NCBI GenBank assembly: GCA_022821585.1 | Contig: JAJEDI010000009.1 | Span: 1-36,049 of the forward strand | Origin: Caldilineaceae bacterium | GTDB taxonomy: Bacteria; Chloroflexota; Anaerolineae; Caldilineales; Caldilineaceae | DNA length: 36,049 nucleotides | Direction: 5' to 3' | Part shown: positions 18,772-27,630 of the stretch, piece by piece | How positions within the stretch are numbered: the first letter of the stretch is position 1 | How the letters are laid out: every line of letters starts with the position of its first letter | The notes under the pieces: generated by a model | Database searches by the model: none | What the model was told of the DNA's origin: nothing | Seen by the model: only the letters and a program-made list of their open reading frames with translations | Position numbers and translations under genes: made by a program

Positions 18772-19728
18772 CTAGCCCCTGCCGTCCACGCCCTCCAGCT
18801 GCGCCACCAGCGCCATCGAATGGATCGCATCCCTAATATCCGTCAGCGGCTTCTCTCCCTTGCGCACACAGTCAACAATATGCTCGTGCATCGTCAGCAC
18901 ACCGTCATACCGGTACGTATCCGCCTCAGCCACACCGTCGATCTGCCACCCGCCCAGCGTGCGCGCCTCGTTATCCTCCGTGATCTCAATCTCATGCGGG
19001 ATCTTGAAATAGCAGCCCACACCCGTCCCGTGCAGCTCCCCGCGCAGCACCCGGCCGCCCGAAGCCCGGTTCCCGTGAATGAACCCCGTCGCCCCGTTGT
19101 CGAAGCGCACCAGCCCCGTATAGCAGTTCCTGTAATCGCTGTCGAAATGGTCCTGGTAGGCCGTCACCTCCACCGGCTCGCCGCCCACCATATACCGCAC
19201 CAGGTCCACCGCGTGGCACAGATCGTCCCAGTTCGTCGTCGTGAAACTGAACGCATTCTCGCCCAGCATCCGCTTGTGGAAAATCCCCACCGCCGTCGAC
19301 ACCGGCCCCAGCCGCGCCACCTGCTTCATCGCCTCCCGCGTCACCGCCGCATGCCGCCGCTGAAAACCCACCGCGCAGATCACGTCGTTCGCCACCGCCG
19401 CATCGTGGATCTGCTGCACCTCGTCCATGTTCATCCCCGGCGGCTTTTCGATGAAGATGTTCTTGCCCGCGTTCAGGCAGTCCAGCGCCGGTTGCAGCAG
19501 CCAGCGCTCGTGCATCACACAGTAGACCAGGTCCGGGTCCACCTCGTCCAGCATGCGCCGGTGGTCGTCGTAGCGGTACTGAAAATCATACGCGACCGCC
19601 ACCTCGTGCAGCCGCGCCTCGTCCAGCTCGCAGGCCGCCACCATCTCCACCTCCGGCAAGCGGTTCACGTTCGGATAATGCGCGCCCTGGCTGCGCGGCC
19701 CGGCCCCGATAAAAGCGGTGCGTAACAT
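18772..19728 (-). CDS. Gfo/Idh/MocA-family oxidoreductase
   Basis: 318 residues. The N-terminal Rossmann fold begins LRTAFIGAGPRSQGAHYPN; the family's EKPP motif appears in NIFIEKPPGMNMDEV, giving the conserved lysine. The C-terminal alpha/beta domain includes TNWDDLCHAVDLVRYMVGG, with the histidine and aspartate typical of the active site. These enzymes oxidise or reduce sugar-like alcohols with NAD(P). The start overlaps the upstream epimerase stop by 1 bp (TGATG), so both belong to one transcript; the cupin follows. Substrate not predictable. Confidence 0.92.
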   Translation of the reverse strand: MLRTAFIGAGPRSQGAHYPNVNRLPEVEMVAACELDEARLHEVAVAYDFQYRYDDHRRMLDEVDPDLVYCVMHERWLLQPALDCLNAGKNIFIEKPPGMNMDEVQQIHDAAVANDVICAVGFQRRHAAVTREAMKQVARLGPVSTAVGIFHKRMLGENAFSFTTTNWDDLCHAVDLVRYMVGGEPVEVTAYQDHFDSDYRNCYTGLVRFDNGATGFIHGNRASGGRVLRGELHGTGVGCYFKIPHEIEITEDNEARTLGGWQIDGVAEADTYRYDGVLTMHEHIVDCVRKGEKPLTDIRDAIHSMALVAQLEGVDGRG

Positions 19729-20747
19729 CAGGAAACTCCTTCCCAGTCGTAGTCAATGAAACCTTCATCCCGCACCAGCAGCGCCGTCTCGATCATCGTC
19801 CGCAGGTCGCCCCTGGGCCGGAAATTGATCAAACTTCGGCCCTTCGTGTTGTCATGATCGTACTGGTACCGCACCGGCACCCGTACCTCCAGCGGCTCCA
19901 CACCGCTCTTCTCGGCCAGGATCGCCGCCGCCTCCGGAAAACTGAACGGCGCCGGCGCCCCGCAGTTGAACGACTCGTCCACCGCGCCCGGCTCCTCCAC
20001 CGCGCATACCAGCATATGCGCGATATCCCGCGCATCGTTCGGCTGGTAAAGCCATGGCCGTCCATCCAAATCGCGCACGCTGCACGGCTGGTTCTCGTCC
20101 TCCGCCCGCGCCAGCACATCGTGCCACAACTCCGTGCCGTCGGCCATGTACAGCTCGCCCAGCGGCGTGTTCTGTCCCCGTTCCAACAGCCCTGCCACCC
20201 CGCCCACCGTAAACCGGCTCAGGATCGCACTGCCCGACTGCACGTGACTCGGCCGCACGATCGAGAAGCGCAGCCCCGTCTCCCGCGCCGCCATCTTCGT
20301 GAACTCCTCGCCGATCAGCTTGCCCAGCGAATACTCCCCCATCGGCCGCTTCGGATGCCGCTCGTCCACCGGATGATACGCGCACGCGATCGTCTCCCCG
20401 TTATTCGGAAAAACGCCCGAAGAGCTCGTGTACACCATCCGCTCCAGCCGGTCCGCATGCCTGCCGCAAACCCGCGCAATCAGCCGGTCGATCTGCATAT
20501 TATTGTCAAACTGCGGCCCCACGATGTTCGCCGTATGGATCACAGCATCCACCCCGGCCACCGCGCCTTCCACAAAGGCCTCGTCCGTCAGATCGCCCGC
20601 CGCCAGCTCGACATCCAGCCCATCCAGCCGCTCCAGCGCCGGGTCGTCCGGCAGCACCGTCCCCCGCACCTCGTGATTGCGCTCCAGCAGCTGCCGCACC
20701 AGCCGGCAACCCACCTGCCCGGCAGCCCCTGCGACAAGAATCTTCAT
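19728..20747 (-). CDS. NAD-dependent epimerase/dehydratase (extended SDR)
   Basis: 339 residues. The nucleotide-binding motif GAAGQVGCRL is at the N-terminus (residues 7-16), with the acidic AAGDLTD later. The catalytic region has YTSSSGVFP and Y-SLG-K (EYSLGKLIGEEF), i.e. the Ser and YxxxK of the family. It is the first gene of a three-gene minus-strand operon with the oxidoreductase and cupin; together they look like a carbohydrate or polyol conversion set. It starts 85 bp after the korB stop, across a heptamer repeat tract. Confidence 0.92.
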   Translation of the reverse strand: MKILVAGAAGQVGCRLVRQLLERNHEVRGTVLPDDPALERLDGLDVELAAGDLTDEAFVEGAVAGVDAVIHTANIVGPQFDNNMQIDRLIARVCGRHADRLERMVYTSSSGVFPNNGETIACAYHPVDERHPKRPMGEYSLGKLIGEEFTKMAARETGLRFSIVRPSHVQSGSAILSRFTVGGVAGLLERGQNTPLGELYMADGTELWHDVLARAEDENQPCSVRDLDGRPWLYQPNDARDIAHMLVCAVEEPGAVDESFNCGAPAPFSFPEAAAILAEKSGVEPLEVRVPVRYQYDHDNTKGRSLINFRPRGDLRTMIETALLVRDEGFIDYDWEGVS

Positions 20748-20803
20748 AAAGCCCCCTCTCTGGTTGCTACTGACACTGGCTGGCGGCGAATACGTTCAAT
20801 CCT

Positions 20804-20838
20804 CCCACTGACCACTGACCACTGACCACTGACTACTG
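20804..20838. repeat. ACTGACC heptamer tract overlapping the korB stop codon
   Basis: Four near-perfect 7-bp units (ACTGACC from 20807, last one ACTGACT). On the minus strand the korB stop TAG (20835-20833) lies inside the tract (CAGTAGTCAGTGG). Confidence 0.9.
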
Positions 20839-22386
20839 CCCCCCCAACGCCTCATTCAAATACCGGACCACGTCCCGGAACGAAATGATCCCCTTCGGCT
20901 GACCGTCCTCATCCACCAGCGGCAGATGACGGAAGCCGTGAATCGACATCAGATTCAGCGCCTGCGCGATCGGCAGGTCCTCCTTCAATGTCAGCGGGTC
21001 CGCCGTCATGTAGTCGGCGATCGTCTCCTGCGTCATATCCTCCACCAGCCCCGCCACCCGGTTCACTACATCCCATTCCGTGAATATGCCCACCAGCCGG
21101 TTCTCATCGTCCGTCACCAGCATGCAGCCGATATTGTGCTGGTTCATCTGCCGCACCGTCCGCGCCAGCGAGCTTCTCTTGCCCACGCTGATAGGCACCT
21201 TCGGATTCAGCTCCGCCAGCGTATTGGTCACCAGAACATCCTGAAAATCCGACAGGGCCTCTTCCGGCTTGTCCATCTCGTCGATATACTCTTCGTCCAG
21301 CCCCGTGATCGGCATCTCGTCGAACTCGGCCGCCAGAGGCATGAACTCGCTCTCCTCGGCCTCCTCCCTCTCCTCCACCGTCCACAGGTCCGCCGCCAGA
21401 TAGAGCTGGTTCAGGTCGCCCGTCCCCCGCTGCGCCTGCGCCGTCTCCACCTGCCCCGTCAGCTCGCTCGCGTAGTCCGGCTTGCGCACGTCGCGAATCA
21501 CGCCCATCGCCGCCGGGTAGTCGGGAAACTCCATGCTCCCCAGAATCGACGCCAGCGGCTTCGACGTCGCATCGTGCACCAGAATCTCATCCAGGTCCAC
21601 CTCGTCCAGCGATACCACCTCCGGCGTAAAGCCGTTCAACCGGATCCCCTTGTCCCGGTCCTTCCCGAAAATCATATGCTTCCCGTGTTCCAGGTAGAGG
21701 ATCGAGCTGTCCCGCGTCTTGCGGTCGCTCAGGTCCGTCCACTCGTTCGGATTGAAGATCACGCAGTTCTGATAGATCTCCAGGAACGACGCGCCCCGGT
21801 GTTCCGCCGCCCGCTTCAGCGTCGCCGCCAAATGCTGAGGATGCGAATCGATCGAGCGCGCCACAAACGTCGCCTCCGCCGCCAGCGCCACTGCAATCGG
21901 GTTCAGCGGCTGCTCGACCGATCCCATCGGCGACGATTTCGTCACCGTCCCCGGCCGCGACGTGGGCGAATACTGCCCCTTCGTCAGCCCGTAGATCCTG
22001 TTATTAAAGAGGACGATGTTCAGGTCGACATTGCGCCGGATCGCATGCAGCAGATGGTTGCCTCCGATCGAAAGGCCGTCCCCGTCCCCTGTGATCACCC
22101 AGATCGTCAGGTCCGGGTTCGCGATCGCAAGCCCCGTGGCCAGCGCCGGCGCCCGTCCATGAATGCTGTGGATGCCATAGGTGTTCATGTAATACGGAAA
22201 ACGGCTCGCGCAGCCGATCCCCGATATGAAAACCGTTTTCTCCTTCGCCACCCCCGTCTCCGGCAGTATCCGCTGCATCTGCGCCAGGATCGAATAATCG
22301 CCGCATCCGGGGCACCAGCGCACCGTCTGGTCCGAAACAAAATCCTTGCGGGTCAGCGTGATCTCCTCAGCCGCTGCTGTACTCAT
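20833..22386 (-). CDS. korB: 2-oxoacid:ferredoxin oxidoreductase beta subunit with C-terminal CBS pair
   Basis: 517 residues; ordinary KorB proteins are nearer 290-350. The N-terminal part has WCPGCGDYSIL (C25, C28) and GIGCASR (C59) for a 4Fe-4S cluster, and the thiamine-diphosphate motif GDGDGLSIGGNHLLHA (from G100). After an acidic linker (about 330-385) come two CBS repeats (about 390-515), with VGIFTEWDVVNRV and KGIISFRDVVRYL. CBS pairs usually bind adenine nucleotides, so activity may respond to energy charge. ATG immediately follows the korA stop (TAGATG). Reaction: oxidative decarboxylation of a 2-oxoacid such as 2-oxoglutarate to the acyl-CoA with ferredoxin reduction; substrate choice is inferred. 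Confidence 0.9.
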   Translation of the reverse strand: MSTAAAEEITLTRKDFVSDQTVRWCPGCGDYSILAQMQRILPETGVAKEKTVFISGIGCASRFPYYMNTYGIHSIHGRAPALATGLAIANPDLTIWVITGDGDGLSIGGNHLLHAIRRNVDLNIVLFNNRIYGLTKGQYSPTSRPGTVTKSSPMGSVEQPLNPIAVALAAEATFVARSIDSHPQHLAATLKRAAEHRGASFLEIYQNCVIFNPNEWTDLSDRKTRDSSILYLEHGKHMIFGKDRDKGIRLNGFTPEVVSLDEVDLDEILVHDATSKPLASILGSMEFPDYPAAMGVIRDVRKPDYASELTGQVETAQAQRGTGDLNQLYLAADLWTVEEREEAEESEFMPLAAEFDEMPITGLDEEYIDEMDKPEEALSDFQDVLVTNTLAELNPKVPISVGKRSSLARTVRQMNQHNIGCMLVTDDENRLVGIFTEWDVVNRVAGLVEDMTQETIADYMTADPLTLKEDLPIAQALNLMSIHGFRHLPLVDEDGQPKGIISFRDVVRYLNEALGGQ

Positions 22387-24258
22387 CTATCCCCTCCCCA
22401 ACTTTGCTTGGATCACGTCCCGCACCTCCGCGATTTTCAGCGGACGCGCCGAAAGGTTCGCATACGTCTCCACCTTTACGCCCAGCTTGCCCTGCAACAG
22501 CAGCGCCAGCTGCCCGCTGTTCAGTTCCGGCACAACGATCTTCCCGTACCGCTTGAGGACCTCGCCCAAATTGCGCGGGAAGGGATTCAGATAACGCACG
22601 TGCGCATGCGCCACCGACCTGCCGGCCCGCTGCGCCGACGCCACCGCCGACCGCACCACGCCGAACGTTCCCCCCCAGCTCACCATCAGCAGCTCGGCCT
22701 CCTCCGCGCCGAACACCTCCTGCTCCGGAATGACATCCGCCAGCCGCGCGACCTTCTCCTCGCGATCGCTGATCATCTGCTCGTTATGTTCCGGATCATA
22801 CGATACGTTGCCTGTCACCGGCGCCTTGCTCAGCCCGCCCAACCGGTGTTCCAGTCCCGGCGTGCCCGGCAGCGCCCAAGGCCGCGCCAGTGTCTCCGCG
22901 TCCCGCATGTATGGCAGGAACGCACCACTTCCGTTCCTGTGCCCTTCCGGGTGCTTCACCTCGATTTCAGGAATCTCCTCAGCCTTCGGCGCCTGCCACG
23001 GCTCCGCGCTGTTCGCCAAAAACCCTTCCGACAGCAAAAAGACCGGCGTCATCGCCCGCACCGCCAACCGCGCCGCCTCCAGCGCCATCTCAAAGCAGTC
23101 CGACGGCGTCGCCGGCGCCACGATCGGGATCGGGCTCTCTCCGTTGCGCCCGAACATCGCCTGCAGCAAATCAGCCTGCTCCGTCTTCGTCGGCAGACCG
23201 GTGCTCGGTCCCCCCCGCTGCACATTGACCACGATCATCGGCAGTTCCAGCGTGAGCGCCAGGTTGATCGCCTCACTCTTCAGCGCGATCCCCGGCCCGC
23301 TCGTGCCCGTCACCGCCAGCGCACCCCCAAAGGCCGCGCCGATCACCGCACAGATCGCCGCGATCTCGTCCTCCGCCTGAAACGTGCGCACGTCGAAGTG
23401 CCGCAGTGGTGCCAGCGAGTGCAGAATGTCGCTCGCCGGCGTGATCGGGTACGAGCCGTAAAAAAGCGGCTTGCCCATCTTCTGCGCCGCCGTCACCAGC
23501 CCCATCGACAGCGCCTCGTTGCCCGTAACCTTGCGGTACGTCCCCGGCGGCAGCGCCGCCGGCCGCACCATGTACCGCTGCTGGAACGTCTCCGTCGTCT
23601 CGCCCAGAAAATAACCGGTCTCCATCGCCTTCAGGTTGGCCTCCGCGATCACCGGCTTGCGCGCAAACTTCTTGAACAGCCACTCCCGCGTCGTATCCAT
23701 CGACCGGTCGAACATCCAGAAGACCATACCCAGCGCAAAAAAGTTCTGACAGCGGTCCCGCTCCTTGTTCGTCAGCTCCCCGAACTCGGCCAGCGCCTCC
23801 CGGTTCAACGACGTCATCGGCACCGTCAACACCTGGTACCCTGCCAGCGAGTCGTCCTCCAGCGGATTCGAACCGTAGCCGGCCTTCGACAGGTTCTGCT
23901 TCGTGAACGCGTCCGTATTGACGATGATCGTCCCCGCCCGCTCCAGCTCCGGCAGGCTCGCCTTCAACGCCGCCGGGTTCATCGCCACCAGCACCTGCGG
24001 CGCATCCCCGGGCGTCAGCACATTCTGGCTCGAAAAATGCACCTGAAACCCGCTCACCCCGGCCAGCGTACCCGCCGGCGCCCGGATCTCGGCCGGAAAG
24101 TCCGGCATCGTACTGATGTCATTCCCGAACACCGCCGACGTATTCGTGAACTGCGTCCCCGTCAGCTGCATCCCGTCGCCCGAGTCCCCGGCAAATCGGA
24201 TCGCAACCGACTCCAGCTCCTCTACTTCGTACATTTCTTCGCTCACTCTATCCGTCAT
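22387..24258 (-). CDS. korA: 2-oxoacid:ferredoxin oxidoreductase, fused gamma-alpha subunit
   Basis: 623 residues, the usual length of gamma-alpha fused KorA. The N-terminal gamma domain begins [17 protein letters not shown] and includes [17 protein letters not shown]. The alpha (pyrimidine-binding) part follows from about residue 230 with [23 protein letters not shown] and the acidic ...[20 protein letters not shown], then [13 protein letters not shown] and [18 protein letters not shown], all hallmark motifs. Together with korB it forms the complete enzyme. The stop abuts the korB start. The upstream region 24259-24898 has no gene, so the promoter should lie there. Confidence 0.94.
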   Translation of the reverse strand: MTDRVSEEMYEVEELESVAIRFAGDSGDGMQLTGTQFTNTSAVFGNDISTMPDFPAEIRAPAGTLAGVSGFQVHFSSQNVLTPGDAPQVLVAMNPAALKASLPELERAGTIIVNTDAFTKQNLSKAGYGSNPLEDDSLAGYQVLTVPMTSLNREALAEFGELTNKERDRCQNFFALGMVFWMFDRSMDTTREWLFKKFARKPVIAEANLKAMETGYFLGETTETFQQRYMVRPAALPPGTYRKVTGNEALSMGLVTAAQKMGKPLFYGSYPITPASDILHSLAPLRHFDVRTFQAEDEIAAICAVIGAAFGGALAVTGTSGPGIALKSEAINLALTLELPMIVVNVQRGGPSTGLPTKTEQADLLQAMFGRNGESPIPIVAPATPSDCFEMALEAARLAVRAMTPVFLLSEGFLANSAEPWQAPKAEEIPEIEVKHPEGHRNGSGAFLPYMRDAETLARPWALPGTPGLEHRLGGLSKAPVTGNVSYDPEHNEQMISDREEKVARLADVIPEQEVFGAEEAELLMVSWGGTFGVVRSAVASAQRAGRSVAHAHVRYLNPFPRNLGEVLKRYGKIVVPELNSGQLALLLQGKLGVKVETYANLSARPLKIAEVRDVIQAKLGRG

Positions 24259-24512
24259 ATGCGTTCTCCATCGAACTGCACCTGATAGGTACCATTATCT
24301 GGAAAAAAGATCAAAACGAAACAAGAATCAGAACGCCCGTAGCCACAATCCTGCGTCATACAACCATGATTTGCATTGACTACAAAGATTTCTCCTTCCC
24401 GCGCAGCCACGCTAAATCCCGCCCCAGGAGAGCGACGAAGTCTCTCCCCTCTTACTTGGGCGCTCATCCCTCCCCGCCCCACTGAATGTACCAACCTCGC
24501 AGACAGTGCAGT

Positions 24513-24544
24513 CCACTAAGAACTGACAACCAAAAACTGCAGTT
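24513..24544. repeat. Short dispersed repeat, AACTGACAAC..ACTGCAGT type, copy 1
   Basis: CACTAAGAACTGACAACC followed by AAAAACTGCAGTTCC. It is nearly the same as 24859-24897. Confidence 0.75.
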
Positions 24545-24858
24545 CCGGGCGGTCGGGCCTATTCGGCCCTCCCTTGTGCGGGAGCTCCGCCCCCGCAACG
24601 CCCCCGGTCCTGTCCGCGCCGCAGAGAGTGTGTGGCTGATTTGACGTTGGCCGCCCGCGGCGGCCGGGCTTCCACCCCAACCCGCGTCTTGGCAGGTACC
24701 GAGTATGTGCCGGCGCAGGCAAGGCAACTCCCAGTTACGCCCTGCGCAAACCACTATGTCCATCAAGAGCCCGCCAAAGAAATCCTGACACTACATTTCC
24801 CCATTCCGTATCCGGGCAGACCGCACACAGTATGAACACTGAACATGGCCGAGCAGTT

Positions 24859-24897
24859 CACTAAAAACTAAAAACTGACAACAAAAAACTGCAGTCC
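24859..24897. repeat. Short dispersed repeat, AACTGACAAC..ACTGCAGT type, copy 2
   Basis: CACTAAAAACTAAAAACTG then ACAACAAAAAACTGCAGTCC, ending 2 bp before the CBS gene's stop codon triplet at 24899-24901. On the minus strand it sits directly downstream of that stop. Confidence 0.75.
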
Positions 24898-24898
24898 C

Positions 24899-25414
24899 CT
24901 ATCCCCCCTCGGCTCTTCGCGGAAATCGCTCCGGCTCGCTCGGCCGGTTCAATACCTCGACAGGATAGCGGTCCGCCAGATAATCGATAATCGCCTGGTG
25001 CGTCATAATCCCCAGCAGTCTGCCGCTTCCGTCGACTATAGGCAGATTGCGAAACTGGTTCTTCTCCATCAGGCGCAAACCGTCGGCCGCCGACGCGTCC
25101 GGGCCAATTGTAATTGGGTCCGTGGACATCACCTCGTCCACCGGTCTCTCCAGCATTCCCGGCACATCGATGACCTTGCGCATCACGTCCCGCTCGGTAA
25201 AGATGCCCACAAGCCGCGCCTGCCGCGAGTCCTCTTCCTGTCCGTCTCCCTCACCCGCTGCCGCACCCTCCTCAACCACCAGGCAGACGACCCGTCCGTC
25301 CGCCTGCATCCTGGCCAGCGTATCCCGAACCGAAGTGCCCAAAAGCACCTGCGCGAACCCGCTGACGACCAGGTGGCTGATATGCTCCGACTTGAGATCA
25401 GTTTGCAAATTCAT
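24899..25414 (-). CDS. Two-CBS-domain protein
   Basis: 171 residues. Two CBS motifs: the first ends ARLVGIFTERDVMRKV, the second includes VMSTDPITIGPDASAADGL and RLLGIMTHQAIIDYL. An acidic insertion (EEGAAAGEGDGQEEDSRQ) interrupts the first repeat. No catalytic domain is fused. It resembles the CBS tail of the nearby KorB (the same G-I-F-T-E-x-D-V and DP-x-T patterns), so it may be a free-standing energy sensor. It probably shares a transcript with the amidase upstream (71-bp gap). Confidence 0.85.
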   Translation of the reverse strand: MNLQTDLKSEHISHLVVSGFAQVLLGTSVRDTLARMQADGRVVCLVVEEGAAAGEGDGQEEDSRQARLVGIFTERDVMRKVIDVPGMLERPVDEVMSTDPITIGPDASAADGLRLMEKNQFRNLPIVDGSGRLLGIMTHQAIIDYLADRYPVEVLNRPSEPERFPRRAEGG

Positions 25415-25462
25415 CCTCTCACCCCACTACTGAGAACCAGCCATGTCGCAAGTCCCTCTCAC

Positions 25463-25489
25463 GACCGACCACTGACCACTGACCACTAC
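25463..25489. repeat. ACTGACC heptamer tract overlapping the amidase stop codon
   Basis: Units GACCGACC, ACTGACC, ACTGACC and ACTACC; on the minus strand the amidase stop TAG (25488-25486) begins the tract as TAGTGGTCAGTGG. Confidence 0.85.
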
Positions 25490-27018
25490 CCCCGCAGCTC
25501 CGGCGCCCGCCGCACCTGCGTGATCCGTTCAAATGCATAGGCCAGACGGATCAGCGTCGGCTCGCTCCACGCCCGTCCCATAAACGTGAGACCGATCGGC
25601 AACTCACTCCCCGCGTCGGCTCCCGCACCCTGCGCCACAAAGCCCGCCGGTACCGTCACCAGCGGATATCCCGCAATCGCCGCAAAACGCGAACTACCGC
25701 CATGGACCGCATCCCCCGCCTCCGGGTCCAGCGGCCATGCCGGCCCGCCCGTCGGCGCGATCAGCGCATCCAGACCGTGCTCGTCCAGCACCGCATCCAG
25801 CCCCGCAACGCCCGCAAGCCGCTGTCCCGCAGCCAGCGCTTCCAGGTACGCTTCCCCATCCAGGGGCCCGCTCTCCTGCGACCGCTCAAACTGCTCCTGC
25901 CCGAAAAGGGCCAGCTCCTGCTCCGCGTGCGCCTCGTTGAATGCGATCAGGTCGGCCAGCGAACGCGGCTGCGCCAGCGCCGCATCTACCACAATCCGCG
26001 TCGCCAGGTACGCAGCAATGCCATGTTTGAACTCCGTCTGCATGACGAGCATCTCGCACTCGCCCATTCTCTTGCCGTCTACCGTAGGAATGTCGGCGGG
26101 ATCCACCACCTCCGCACCCGCGTCGCCGATCGCCCGAATCGCCTCCTCGAACACCCCGTCCGTAGCGTCGTCATATCCGCTCACCCCTCTGCGAGCAACG
26201 CCAATACGCGCCCCGCGCAAGCCGTCCGCATCCAGAAATGGACGGTAGTCGCCGTGGACCTTCCTGCCCTTGGCCGCCGTCGCCGTATCGCGCCCGTCCG
26301 CCATCGTCAGCGCACCCAGGACGGCCGCCGCGTCAGCTACGGTCCGCGCCATCGGCCCCACCGTATCCTGCGTATGCGAGATCGGGATCACCCCGGCCCG
26401 GCTGCTCAGTCCCACCGTCGGCTTGACGCCCACGATGCCGCACGCCCCCGACGGATTGACGATCGAGCCGTCCGTCTCCGTACCCAGCGCCGCCGCCGCC
26501 AGATTGGCGCTCACCGCCGCCCCCGACCCCGAGCTGGAGCCGCCCGGATTGCGGCTGAGATCATAGGGATTGCGGCACTGACCCCCGCGCGCGCTCCAGC
26601 CGCTTGTCGAATTTGAGGAGCGGTAGTTGGCCCACTCGCTCAGGTTGGCCTTGCCGAGAATCACCGCCCCGGCCTCCCGCAGCCCGGCCGCCACCGTCGC
26701 ATCACGCGCCGGCCGCGACCCCAGCAGAGCCAGCGAGCCCGCCGTCGTCTGCATGCGGTCATCCGTATCGATGTTGTCCTTCAGCAAAATGGGGATCCCG
26801 TGCAACGGCCCCCGCACCTGACCCGCCGCCCGCTCGCGGTCCATCTGCTCCGCGATCGCCATCACATCCGGGTTCGTCTCAATCACCGAACACAACGCAT
26901 CGTCAACCGCCTCGATAGCCGCCAAATATCCCTCGGCAATACCGGCAGCCGTCTGCGCCCCCGCAGCCATATCCTCCTGAAGTTGGGCAATCGTCACTTC
27001 ACCAAGCTCAGCCGTCAT
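25486..27018 (-). CDS. Amidase-signature family hydrolase
   Basis: 510 residues. The Ser-cisSer-Lys triad is complete: K80 (GIPILLKDNID), S161 (NPGGSSSGSG) and S185 (TETDGSIVNPS), with the family spacing of 24 between the serines. No membrane anchor or signal peptide is visible, so it is probably cytosolic. It resembles the amidases of general carboxamide or acyl-amino-acid metabolism rather than GatA, since no gatB or gatC is adjacent. It lies between the thioredoxin-like lipoprotein (63 bp upstream) and the CBS gene. Substrate unknown. Confidence 0.9.
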   Translation of the reverse strand: MTAELGEVTIAQLQEDMAAGAQTAAGIAEGYLAAIEAVDDALCSVIETNPDVMAIAEQMDRERAAGQVRGPLHGIPILLKDNIDTDDRMQTTAGSLALLGSRPARDATVAAGLREAGAVILGKANLSEWANYRSSNSTSGWSARGGQCRNPYDLSRNPGGSSSGSGAAVSANLAAAALGTETDGSIVNPSGACGIVGVKPTVGLSSRAGVIPISHTQDTVGPMARTVADAAAVLGALTMADGRDTATAAKGRKVHGDYRPFLDADGLRGARIGVARRGVSGYDDATDGVFEEAIRAIGDAGAEVVDPADIPTVDGKRMGECEMLVMQTEFKHGIAAYLATRIVVDAALAQPRSLADLIAFNEAHAEQELALFGQEQFERSQESGPLDGEAYLEALAAGQRLAGVAGLDAVLDEHGLDALIAPTGGPAWPLDPEAGDAVHGGSSRFAAIAGYPLVTVPAGFVAQGAGADAGSELPIGLTFMGRAWSEPTLIRLAYAFERITQVRRAPELRG

Positions 27019-27040
27019 ATCCTGTCAACCAGTTCCCCAT

Positions 27041-27088
27041 CACTAACCACTAACCACTGACCACTGACCACTGACCACTGACTACTGT
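27041..27088. repeat. Heptamer tract (CACTAAC/ACTGACC) overlapping the lipoprotein stop codon
   Basis: About six 7-bp units running from CACTAACC through ACTGACC copies to ACTGACTACTG. The minus-strand stop TAG at 27084-27082 lies inside the tract in the same CAGTAGTCAGTGG context as at korB. Confidence 0.9.
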
Positions 27089-27630
27089 CCTATCAAATTG
27101 TCCAACGCGGCCCGCAAATCCCCTTCCGGCTGCGCGCCAACGTACTCCTGCACCACATTCCCCTCCCCGTCCAGCAGGATCAGATGCGGCTGGTAGCGAA
27201 AATTGAACTGCTTCTTGTACTGCGCAACCGCAGCGTCGTCGATGTCCAGATAGAGAAACTCAATCTGCCCCCAGTAATCGATTTCTAGCCTGTGAACCAC
27301 AGGCGCAAAGCGAACGCAGACCGGTCACCAGAATGCGAACAGTTCGACCACCTGCGGAGTGCCCGCGCCCAGCACCACCGTCGCCGGGTCGGTAGCCTGC
27401 AGCTCTTCACGAAAAGCCGGCGGCGGTCCGATCGCAACCGCCGTCGGTTCCGGTTCCGGCGTGGCAGTCGGCTCTTCCACCGCTGTCGCCGTCGGTTCCG
27501 GCGCCTCCGTAGCCTGCGCCACCTCTTCTCCCGCCCCCGCCCCTTCATCGCCGGAGATCGCGCTGCAGCCCGACAGCACCAGGGCCAGCACAAGGACAAC
27601 GAGGGCGACCTGTTTGCGTACAACTGTCAT
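27082..27630 (-). CDS. Thioredoxin-like lipoprotein with in-frame TGA at the CxxC first position (probable selenoprotein)
   Basis: 182 residues if the TGA at 27327-27325 is read through. Residues 1-21 are a lipoprotein signal with lipobox LVLSGC; a Thr/Pro/Glu-rich linker follows. The thioredoxin fold starts near PQVVELFAFW, then TGA, PVC and VRFAPVVHRLEIDYW, continuing in the same frame through FLYLDIDDAAVAQ, the cis-Pro-like YQPHLILLD and a normal end at 27082. The expected motif is W-C-x-x-C, so TGA replaces exactly the first Cys (U102-P-V-C105). 20 nt after the TGA lies a perfect hairpin (27304-27288), loop GGUUC. No other disruption exists in the frame. Alternative: a recent TGC/TGT to TGA nonsense mutation. 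It would act outside the membrane in thiol-disulfide exchange. Confidence 0.75.
27288..27304 (-). promoter_or_regulatory. Candidate bacterial SECIS hairpin
   Basis: On the minus strand GCCTGT (27304-27299) pairs with ACAGGC (27293-27288) around GGTTC; a seventh G-C pair would leave a GTT loop. The apical loop begins 27 nt after the TGA and has G in its first positions, as expected for bacterial SECIS elements. The stem uses AGG and CTA codons, which are rare in the neighbouring genes. Confidence 0.5.

Larger units (their letters stand above)
24259..24898. other. Intergenic region upstream of korA
   Basis: 640 bp without a recognisable gene. It holds two copies of a short repeat (24513-24544 and 24859-24897) sharing AACTGACAAC and ACTGCAGT, and small GC-rich hairpins near 24551-24590 (GGGCC with GGCCC). 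No tRNA or riboswitch was recognised. Confidence 0.55.

Noticed and set aside
20926..24285. 1119-codon plus-strand open frame opposite korA-korB
   Set aside because: It is antisense to two clear genes; its Arg/His/Leu-rich composition is the usual shadow of C-ending codon bias.
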